In this document: positions 30,809 to 36,177 of the stretch, one piece after another
Numbering within the stretch: position 1 is the stretch's first letter
Layout: each line of letters starts with the position of its first letter
Source: a virus
Direction: 5' to 3' (one strand)
Virus record (IMG/VR): IMGVR_UViG_3300012931_000013
Location: 1 to 36,177 of that record
DNA: 36,177 bases
Program-made: the position numbers and the translations under genes
Notes under the pieces: model-generated
Database searches by the model: none
Told to the model about the DNA's origin: nothing
What the model saw: only the letters and a program-made list of their open reading frames with translations

Positions 30809-32059
30809 TCAATATGATACTGTTGCAAATCTTCGTTGGGAATCTATCGATGCAATAGCCGTAGCGGATTGATAATGAGATATAACTCGCGCTTTGTGCC
30901 TTACGTTTTCAAGCGCATATCTAAGGGCATCGATGCAATGGTTGTTTTTATCTTCAACGACACTACTGACAATTTCGGTGCGTGGGTCGACCTTGTAGCT
31001 GTATGTTCTAAACTCATCAATCGTGTGCTTACAGCGCGGATGAATGACAACCTTTTCAAAGGAGCGAATAAATGATATTCCGTCCTCTATACTGTTCTTG
31101 CCCTTACGCGATCGTGTAACTTTAAAGCCAAATTTATTGATGTGGCTTATTGTTTCAGGCCGCGAACTATCCCCAACCATAGGCCACTTACGAGAATCGG
31201 GAACGGTGTCAAACAACGCAGGGATGTTATCAAGGTCGCACCCTACGGCGTAAGCCTCATATGGTATATACAGTTTAGTGCCAGCGATATACGAATGTAT
31301 CAAAACAGTAGGGTCGTTGCTAAAACCCCAGTCCGAACCAGCATATATAAAGGTATCGTTTGGCGTCTCAAACTCCTCCACACTCCATTTTCCATTGAAA
31401 ACTTGAGCGGCTGAATGTGTAACCGGTTGGCCTTGCCACACGTGCAGGAACCTATCGTAGTCAACGCGCCTGCAATAGTTAGCTTCATCCAATAACACAG
31501 ATGGGCAAAAAGGGTTGTCGCTGTAATTTATTTGTATCTTGAGAGTATCCTCTCTATCGGGCAGCACATAATCAACATAAACGGGGTCATCCGTATTTGT
31601 AGGATTAAGCGTAAAAATGATTTGACTGTTTTCCGTGCGGATAGTCGGTATTAAAATGTCTAAGCTTTTTCTTGATATTGACTGCGCTTCCTCTACCCAT
31701 ACAATCGTGATACCTTCAAAACTTTTGACACTGTTAGGATTGCCGTATAAACCGCGAAAGAAAAATTCTGTGCCGTTTTTACCACGGATAGTTTTATCAG
31801 TTATCTCGTAAAACGCAGCTAGACCAAGTGCGTTAATCCGGTCGCATAGTAGTTTACGAACAGACTGGTTTATACTATTCTGGATTTCTCGAGTACATAA
31901 AATACGTTCGGTTTTTTTATAACCTCTAACCAAAAGATAGTCAGCAACCGCCCAAGACTTCGCTCCGCCTCTACCGCCATATAGCACAATAAACCGGTGA
32001 GCCGCATTGTATAGCTCAACAAGTTTAGCTGGTATTTTTAATTCTAATGGGCTACTCAT
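30809..32059 (-). CDS. terL: Terminase large subunit (416 aa)
   Basis: ATPase domain: Walker A YGGRGGAKSW (residues 27-36), Walker B ITIVWVEEAQ with catalytic Glu (about 122), coupling motif FTLNPTN. Nuclease domain: SDWGFSNDPTVLI (D242), MVGDSSRPETI and DKNNHCIDALRYAL, an RNase H-fold cutting domain. This is the PBSX/SPP1 type, which commonly packages by headful, in keeping with the circularly permuted map. Overlaps the small subunit by 8 bp. Confidence 0.95.
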   Translation of the reverse strand: MSSPLELKIPAKLVELYNAAHRFIVLYGGRGGAKSWAVADYLLVRGYKKTERILCTREIQNSINQSVRKLLCDRINALGLAAFYEITDKTIRGKNGTEFFFRGLYGNPNSVKSFEGITIVWVEEAQSISRKSLDILIPTIRTENSQIIFTLNPTNTDDPVYVDYVLPDREDTLKIQINYSDNPFCPSVLLDEANYCRRVDYDRFLHVWQGQPVTHSAAQVFNGKWSVEEFETPNDTFIYAGSDWGFSNDPTVLIHSYIAGTKLYIPYEAYAVGCDLDNIPALFDTVPDSRKWPMVGDSSRPETISHINKFGFKVTRSRKGKNSIEDGISFIRSFEKVVIHPRCKHTIDEFRTYSYKVDPRTEIVSSVVEDKNNHCIDALRYALENVRHKARVISHYQSATAIASIDSQRRFATVSY

Positions 32060-32393
32060 TTTTAGCGCTAACCGGAATTATATTGATTTGAATTGGTAGT
32101 GAGGCGTCACCGACAAGAGTAGTTTTGTTTCCCTCCGTGGCTTCTCTGACTTCTTTGAGCAAGGAAACCGAATGTGGTGCTCTAAATTTTATAATATCTT
32201 TAATGACGCTTTTAAGGTCAAGCGCGTCTTTGTCAACGCCGTATTCTTCGGCTAATATTTCGGAGTAAATCTCTGACAAAAGTTTCTTTTCTCTTTTTTT
32301 CGCTTGGCTTTTTTTACCGCCCATAGACGCGATTTTCTTGCGCTCCTCCGGTGACCGATCACGTAATGATTTTAAATTATGCGTGCTTGCCAT
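32052..32393 (-). CDS. Terminase small subunit-like protein (113 aa)
   Basis: Short, basic N-terminal half: SPEERKKIASMGGKKSQAKK, with the SxGG/KGG-type motif seen in many small DNA-binding proteins next to terL, then a helical part KLLSEIYSEILAEEYG and LLKEVREATEG. Its place immediately before terL and the 8-bp overlap make it the likely DNA-recognition subunit. No classical helix-turn-helix can be seen. Confidence 0.7.
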   Translation of the reverse strand: MASTHNLKSLRDRSPEERKKIASMGGKKSQAKKREKKLLSEIYSEILAEEYGVDKDALDLKSVIKDIIKFRAPHSVSLLKEVREATEGNKTTLVGDASLPIQINIIPVSAKNE

Positions 32394-32694
32394 GTGTTAC
32401 CGTTGTTTTAGCGTTGTCAACTTTAGTCGACTTAATGTTTACTATAGGATTCAAGCCCGCTTCGAGTGCTAAGACTTGTTTTTCTGTTAATCCCGCGCCG
32501 CTTATGTCGGATATTGCGTGTATGATTTCATGCAATAATGTTGACCGCCGCATGGTGGGTTTAAGGCCGCGGGATATTTTTATAAAACATTTTGACACAT
32601 CGCAAATACCAAGCGCATCCGGCATGTTTAACGCATCGTCTTCATATAAATCGAACGTATGACTAAACACTACAATTTCACCAAATTTTTGCAA
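32377..32694 (-). CDS. Small zinc metallopeptidase-like protein (105 aa)
   Basis: LLHEIIHAI (H55, E56, H59) is a perfect HExxH zinc site, followed by GAGLTEKQVLALEAG with a possible third ligand Glu78. Such short HExxH proteins, related in motif to IrrE/ImmA or SprT-type peptidases, recur in phage genomes near terminase genes with unknown substrate. Start TTG at 32694 directly after the stop of the 34-residue peptide. Maybe active on a host or virion protein; inference. Confidence 0.65.
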   Translation of the reverse strand: MQKFGEIVVFSHTFDLYEDDALNMPDALGICDVSKCFIKISRGLKPTMRRSTLLHEIIHAISDISGAGLTEKQVLALEAGLNPIVNIKSTKVDNAKTTVTHGKHA

Positions 32695-32799
32695 TTACTT
32701 CGCGCCCGCTGCCTTGAGCAACCAGTTTGCAAATTTAATTACCTTAGACCAAAACCATCTGGATATTTTATCTTTGAGAAATTTAAAAACGTTCGGCAT
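32695..32799 (-). CDS. Amphipathic micro-peptide, first late gene (34 aa)
   Basis: Strong ribosome binding site AGAGGT before ATG. MPNVFKFLKDKISRWFWSK and a Lys/Trp-rich continuation: an amphipathic cationic helix that could bind membrane or nucleic acid. Its stop TAA is immediately followed by the TTG start of the peptidase gene, suggesting coupled translation. Confidence 0.55.
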   Translation of the reverse strand: MPNVFKFLKDKISRWFWSKVIKFANWLLKAAGAK

Positions 32800-32827
32800 A
32801 TTAAACCTCTGTTTTATTTTTTAGGTG

Positions 32828-32893
32828 GTTCCCTCCCGTGCGTATCACCGACGCGGGAGGTTCTACGGCCTGAGCGAGAAACAAGAACCAATA
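32828..32893 (-). promoter_or_regulatory. Structured 5' leader of the late operon
   Basis: The predicted late RNA starts near 32893. The first stem joins GGTTCT (32889-32884) to AGAACC (32864-32859); the second joins CCTCCCG (32860-32854) to CGGGAGG (32838-32832), extended by three more pairs. A GAACC just after it can compete for the first stem, so two alternative folds are possible. The segment 32853-32878 is copied in the early RNA in the antisense sense. Confidence 0.55.
32853..32878 (-). repeat. 26-bp leader segment copied at 850-875
   Basis: Differs from 850-875 at one base. It covers the loop of the first leader stem and one strand of the second stem. Confidence 0.85.
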
Positions 32894-32899
32894 TAAAAC

Positions 32900-32927
32900 A
32901 TAATACATATTCGCCAAGAAAAGTCAA
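32900..32927 (-). promoter_or_regulatory. Main leftward late promoter
   Basis: TTGACT (32927-32922), 16-bp spacer, TATTAT (32905-32900) on the minus strand, in a GCTTGAC context like the other promoters. A GTTAG-N6-CTAAC palindrome lies 8 bp upstream. It precedes peptidase, terminase, portal and following late genes. Confidence 0.7.
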
Positions 32928-32935
32928 GCACTTTT

Positions 32936-32951
32936 GTTAGTCAAGGCTAAC
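32936..32951 (-). promoter_or_regulatory. GTTAG-N6-CTAAC palindrome upstream of the main late promoter
   Basis: Plus-strand GTTAGTCAAGGCTAAC; same half-sites and spacing as 23653-23668. Candidate binding site for a late activator, or a repressor in the unactivated state. Confidence 0.65.
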
Positions 32952-32976
32952 TTTTTTATAATTTAACCGGTGGGGG

Positions 32977-33130
32977 CGTTTTGTACCCAAAAAGTACCAT
33001 GTACCGCGTACCCCATATAGTTTTTATCTCTCCCCCCCTTTTCTCCCGATGTTATAGGAGCTCTATATATAATATATAATATTATTATCCCTTAGATAAG
33101 AGAGTATATAGGGTACAGGGTATTTGGTAC
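32977..33130. other. Candidate replication origin
   Basis: Four GTACC boxes at 32983, 32994, 33001 and 33008 face two GGTAC boxes at 33112 and 33126, and between them lies an AT-only tract (about 33062-33088, TATATATAATATATAATA type) after a pyrimidine run (33026-33048). Inverted short iterons around a melt-prone centre, beside the primase-helicase gene, are the expected parts of an origin. No function shown; it could be regulatory. No gene is visible here. Confidence 0.4.
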
Positions 33131-33155
33131 AAAAGGGCACTTTTTGCCCCTTTTT
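33131..33155 (-). terminator. Terminator after the primase-helicase gene
   Basis: Minus-strand GGGGCA, AAAAG loop, TGCCC, then TTTT; stem reinforced by A/T flanks on both sides, so it can stop transcription from either direction. It isolates the primase transcript from the candidate origin and late promoter. Confidence 0.65.
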
Positions 33156-33186
33156 ATTAACACTTCCGCCGCTATTGTCGGTTATC

Positions 33187-35376
33187 TTAGTGGCTAAAGG
33201 GTACATCATCATTTTGAGATTCCGCCTTAATATGCTTGGTTATTTCTGATATGCTCATATCTTTGAATTCGTTTATATAATTTGGATGATAATAATACAC
33301 CATTTTGTGTATCTTTTCGCCGTCGCGCCACTGAATGCGGTCATCACCGATTTTGTCGAAGCCCATTTTACGCATTGATTTTGTTATAAGAGTCTTTTTT
33401 CGGCTGACAAAATCGATGCGCCCGCCTCTGTCTGCGTTCCACTCCTGCAATTTTTTCTTGAAAGCGTTCATCGACCAAAACTTTTTATGGTCAAAAATGC
33501 CGTCGTCGAACGCCTCTTCAATGAGCTCATCCAGCTCTGAGCGTGATTGCCCGGCCATTGTGTTTTTTGCTTCTGTTTTTGGCGCCACGTCATACCAGTT
33601 AAAATGCGTCAAATCCATCTCATTAAGACGCTTGTACACTCCGGCAAAAAAATCAATGTCGTCTGTTTCGTACGGTATTAAGTATTTGTTTTTTTCTTCG
33701 TCTGTTAGCCGTGTCTCTCTACACCTGACAACAAACCACCTGCGGTCGTCATCGTCGTCAAAATATAACGCATTCGGATAGTTTGTCGAGGCTACAAAGT
33801 TTGCATTGTTCTGCGCCATGTATACGTCTGTATTCATCCGCCTGACAGTTATAGTTTTAGACGTAATCCACGATTTTATTTTGTTCATGAAGTCTTTTTT
33901 GTCGTTTTGGTAAACCTCTTCAATGTGTACGAGGTGTACGCTCTCCATCCATACATTATATTTTTCTGTTAAGTTTTCATTCTCAGGGCGAAATGTGTTT
34001 TCTATTGTCCGGTTAAAAATCTTCTTGCCGAATAACCGTTCAAACATCGATAAAAATAATGTTTTTCCAGAGCCTTTTGTCTCGCCATATAATAATAGTG
34101 CATAATTTAAAGTGTGTTCCGGCCGTTGTATCATCGCGGCCATAGATTCCAGCATAAAAGCTCTTTCGGTGTCGTCCGGTACTAGCCGTTCAGCAAACTC
34201 AAAAAAAGCATCGCCGCTGTCTGGCGTTTGTATGTCAGGCCATTCCGGCGGCATGTACATGTTGTATAATTTTTTGTGACCTTGCTCGATAAAACGCTCT
34301 GGTTTTTTTGCTGGTTGGTAACGTATTTCGTGTACTGTTTTGATTAACCGGTGCTTATGCGCGAATTTTGCTATGTTTATTTTATCAAATAGGTATGCAA
34401 AAAACTTATTAAAACGTTCTTCGTCCCACCGTGTCCGCATAGGGTCGCGGGTGTCTACATAGCGGTTATCTTGCAAACAATAAATAAAGTCTGCTATCTC
34501 CGTTGTTATAAGCGTTTTTAGGTTTTCGTCGTAGTCAGCATTGTCTGTTGTGTTTGCTGGCTGCCGTATAAATTTTGTAATGTCGTCGTAGCCCGATTTA
34601 TCAGCAAAAAAGCGGTCAACAATGTTATGCAGTTCCGATTCAATGGTACGTTCGTCCGCGCCTGATTTTGCAAGGTCTTGCCCCGCTTTATACATATCAA
34701 CGTCGCGGCCGCTGCCGTCGTTGTATGGCGCGTTTTTTGACATGCATTTTGTTATTTTGATTTTAGCGTCTCTTAGTTTATCCGGTTGGCGGAATGCTAG
34801 TTTAATTTGGTCTATTGTGTACGTGTTTTCGGGGCTTAGTATGATTTTATCGTACGTATGTTCGCCTTTTTTCAAGTGGCTGCTCCCCGGCACCCGTAGC
34901 ACTCTCGGCAAGTCTTTTACCGCTTGGTCTCCGTATACATATGTCACGAGGTGTTGTTCCGCACGTTCCCACGCGGCTATATTTTCAGGCGTCGCATAAA
35001 CGGGCTCTGTTAATTGGTAATAAACGTGCCAGCTCTCCCCGTCGTCACGACCTATCACCGCGGTGGGCTTTAGCGGCAGGTTATCTATTACGTAGCCATG
35101 GTCAATATCCGCGAAACAAGCTACTATTTTTTTAATATCTTTTTTTGTCCGCTGAGTCGAGTATGACGGGTTAACTAAAAAAAACGTTGCAAATCCGTCG
35201 GAATTGTTTATCTGGGTTGTTGTCTCTATACTATCCAGTGTCTCAACACTGAGACGCACGGGCATATCCCGCCGGTCGTTGTATTTGGCGGCTATATCCG
35301 GCCGCTCCACAAACCCCTCTAGTGTTATCTGCGGGTCATCGTCCCCATAAAGCATTTTGAAAAAATTAGTATGCAT
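33187..35376 (-). CDS. Primase-polymerase / SF3 helicase (729 aa)
   Basis: N-terminal RepB/prim-pol-like domain: ACFADIDHGY (D90, D92), then SWHVYYQL (H117) and RVLRVPGSSH, the pattern of archaeo-eukaryotic-type primases on phages and plasmids. C-terminal helicase: Walker A YGETKGSGKTL (431-440), Walker B VHLVHIEEVYQ (480-490), and ASTNYPNAL with DDDDDRRWF (about 517-535), SF3-type. Such proteins initiate DNA synthesis and unwind the origin, here probably at 32977-33130. Ribosome binding site AAAGGAG. It works with the polymerase at 7514 and SSB at 4795. Confidence 0.9.
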   Translation of the reverse strand: MHTNFFKMLYGDDDPQITLEGFVERPDIAAKYNDRRDMPVRLSVETLDSIETTTQINNSDGFATFFLVNPSYSTQRTKKDIKKIVACFADIDHGYVIDNLPLKPTAVIGRDDGESWHVYYQLTEPVYATPENIAAWERAEQHLVTYVYGDQAVKDLPRVLRVPGSSHLKKGEHTYDKIILSPENTYTIDQIKLAFRQPDKLRDAKIKITKCMSKNAPYNDGSGRDVDMYKAGQDLAKSGADERTIESELHNIVDRFFADKSGYDDITKFIRQPANTTDNADYDENLKTLITTEIADFIYCLQDNRYVDTRDPMRTRWDEERFNKFFAYLFDKINIAKFAHKHRLIKTVHEIRYQPAKKPERFIEQGHKKLYNMYMPPEWPDIQTPDSGDAFFEFAERLVPDDTERAFMLESMAAMIQRPEHTLNYALLLYGETKGSGKTLFLSMFERLFGKKIFNRTIENTFRPENENLTEKYNVWMESVHLVHIEEVYQNDKKDFMNKIKSWITSKTITVRRMNTDVYMAQNNANFVASTNYPNALYFDDDDDRRWFVVRCRETRLTDEEKNKYLIPYETDDIDFFAGVYKRLNEMDLTHFNWYDVAPKTEAKNTMAGQSRSELDELIEEAFDDGIFDHKKFWSMNAFKKKLQEWNADRGGRIDFVSRKKTLITKSMRKMGFDKIGDDRIQWRDGEKIHKMVYYYHPNYINEFKDMSISEITKHIKAESQNDDVPFSH

Positions 35377-35408
35377 TTTTAAAACTCCTTTAATTTGTTT
35401 TATTTGTC

Positions 35409-35475
35409 AAAAATAAAAATGCCTCGTATCTGCCCTACCGTTTTAGCGGCCTGAACCCGGACAAATACGAGGCAT
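35409..35475 (-). terminator. Long hairpin terminator with 11-bp stem
   Basis: Perfect 11-bp stem ATGCCTCGTAT/ATACGAGGCAT enclosing a 35-base folded loop (inner stem CCG/CGG), followed on the minus strand by TTTTTATTTTT. It would stop leftward transcription from the methylase side before the primase gene. The large structured loop is unusual for a simple terminator. Confidence 0.65.
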
Positions 35476-35483
35476 CGTAATCT

Positions 35484-35522
35484 AAAAGACACGCAAAAGG
35501 GTTCGGTTTTCGCGTGTCTTTT
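35484..35522. terminator. Symmetrical hairpin, bidirectional terminator candidate
   Basis: AAAAGACACGC and GCGTGTCTTTT form an 11-bp stem around a 17-base loop with A4 and T4 at its edges, so U-tracts follow on both strands. Confidence 0.6.
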
Positions 35523-35530
35523 AACTGCGT

Positions 35531-35545
35531 TTATTTATGTTTCAT
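35531..35545 (-). CDS. Possible four-codon leader peptide
   Basis: AAGGGG, eight bases, then ATG AAA CAT AAA TAA (Met-Lys-His-Lys), followed within ten bases by the hairpin at 35484-35522. Such a mini-ORF in front of a terminator may serve as translation-controlled attenuation. May also be chance. Confidence 0.25.
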   Translation of the reverse strand: MKHK

Positions 35546-35649
35546 TTGTAAGTCCCCTTATACTAGTAAAATATGTGGAGCATATCAGCAGAGGCGTAAC
35601 GGGTATATAGCTAAATAGGCTAAATATTTTTAATTTTGTCAATAACTTT

Positions 35650-36054
35650 TCAGCGATTGCGGTATAGTTTTTCAATAGTTTTTTTGTGGTTGTTTGTTGC
35701 GGATAAAGTGCTTGTTTTTGGCCATTCCGCAACAACATCAAGGGGCGCGTTGTACTCGCTGACGTAGACAACGTATTTGCTGTTTTTACACCATGCGAAA
35801 AAGGCGTCGTGGTCGAAAACACCTGTTGGATAGCCGGCCGCGTTTTGATATGGCGGGTCGCAATAAATGACCGTTTGGCCAGCCTGTGTGTCTGTGGCGG
35901 CTTTGTCATATGGTTCTGAAAATATTTCTAAATTCTGTAAATTCTGCAAATTCTGTAAATTCTGTAAAGTATGTACTCGCCCGACGTGTGCGGGCTGTAT
36001 TTTAGGCTTACCACCGGCCAAAAAAAGTTCGTGGTCCTCTTTTTTAATTTGTTA
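35650..36054 (-). pseudogene. D12-class DNA adenine methylase, C-terminal part
   Basis: Begins with the TAA codon (36054-36052) that interrupts the gene, then QIKKEDHELFLAGGKPKIQP, the repeat LQNLQNLQNLQNLE, the catalytic QTVIYCDPPYQNAAGYP (DPPY motif IV), HDAFFAWCKNSKYVVYVSEY and WPKTSTLSA, and stop at 35650. The catalytic DPPY and following motifs are complete. With the N-terminal part (1-366) it would make about 256 residues, the normal D12 length. The 9-bp tandem repeat at 35931-35966 encodes LQN units; related LQS units occur in other phage D12 enzymes. Confidence 0.85.
35931..35966 (-). repeat. Four 9-bp tandem repeats in the methylase
   Basis: AATTCTGTA repeated four times with one C variant on the plus strand, encoding Leu-Gln-Asn units in the linker before the DPPY half. 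Slippage here changes linker length without frame loss. Confidence 0.85.
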
Positions 36055-36177
36055 AATATGCCGCCCGTAAAGGTAGTCTCTTTGATTGTTGCCGAAAGAC
36101 CAGCACGTCTTGACGTACCCACCAAAATAATCGTCGTCGTTTTTGTGCCTGTGAAACAGCTCGCGCGAAATCCATGT
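36055..36177. repeat. Right copy of 123-bp terminal redundancy
   Basis: Identical to positions 1-123. Joining base 36054 to base 1 closes the map and restores a continuous methylase reading frame, apart from one stop codon at 36052-36054, directly beside the join. Confidence 0.95.

Noticed and set aside
33335-33781. Rightward 148-aa ORF opposite the primase-helicase
   Set aside because: Ser-rich mirror frame without ribosome binding site or motif.
35409-35475. Twister-like ribozyme or tRNA-like element in the hairpin loop
   Set aside because: A few bases resemble such cores (CCCGGA, GGTTC), but conserved positions and stems cannot be matched; kept only as a terminator-like hairpin.
19376-36054. 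Alternative genetic code (stop recoding)
   Set aside because: TAG ends several good genes (1270, 10057, 13744, 17589), TGA and TAA are also used as stops, and only one internal TAG and one internal TAA occur, so isolated lesions explain the data better.

Overview
The window is a complete, circularly permuted genome of a tailed dsDNA bacteriophage. Its first 123 bases recur exactly as its last 123, the usual mark of a contig closed into a circle, so the unique length is 36,054 bp. A long tape-measure gene, tail-assembly chaperones with a frameshift site and the absence of sheath genes indicate a siphovirus. I see no integrase, repressor, reverse transcriptase, CRISPR array or tRNA. The host is a bacterium with strong AGGAGG-type ribosome binding sites and TTGACA/TATAAT-type promoters. 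A small gene resembling the end of anaerobic ribonucleotide reductase hints at an anaerobe, but the host cannot be named from sequence.

Layout. A rightward early block (about 526-10,080) holds small unknown genes, a strange family of ORFs made of VxxA-type tetrapeptide repeats beside a DUF6745-like gene, then a replication set: DUF2815 single-strand DNA-binding protein, DUF2800 Cas4-like nuclease, family A DNA polymerase and a PD-(D/E)XK nuclease. A leftward metallophosphoesterase and the NrdD-like mini-gene meet this block head-on. From about 32,900 leftward to 11,018 runs the late block: metallopeptidase, terminase subunits, portal, two fibre-like genes, a lysis/membrane cassette, Mu F/SPP1 gp7-like head protein, scaffold, major capsid, connectors, tail genes, tape measure and receptor-binding proteins. 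A primase-helicase (33,187-35,376) and a D12-class DNA adenine methylase spanning the contig join, both leftward, complete the circle.

Most striking features. (1) The head-morphogenesis gene carries an in-frame intein (23,853-24,680). On the opposite strand, wholly inside that intein, is a complete ORF with its own ribosome binding site for a Vsr-like/EDxHD-type homing endonuclease. (2) Five paralogous tetrapeptide-repeat ORFs with 20, 18, 11, 17 and 13 repeat units, four of them chained by ATGA overlaps. (3) An early leader assembled from three pieces: 98 bp identical to the tail-fibre gene, 26 bp matching the late-operon leader, and a copy of the first early leader. The resulting early RNA would be antisense to two late mRNAs. 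(4) Two leftward late promoters share an upstream GTTAG-N6-CTAAC palindrome. (5) A candidate origin beside the primase-helicase.

Three otherwise good genes each carry one lesion: a TAA in the methylase exactly at the contig join, a TAG in a tail-completion gene, and a one-base frameshift in the portal at an A6 run. Other genes use TAG as their ordinary stop, so these look like mutations or sequence errors rather than an altered genetic code.
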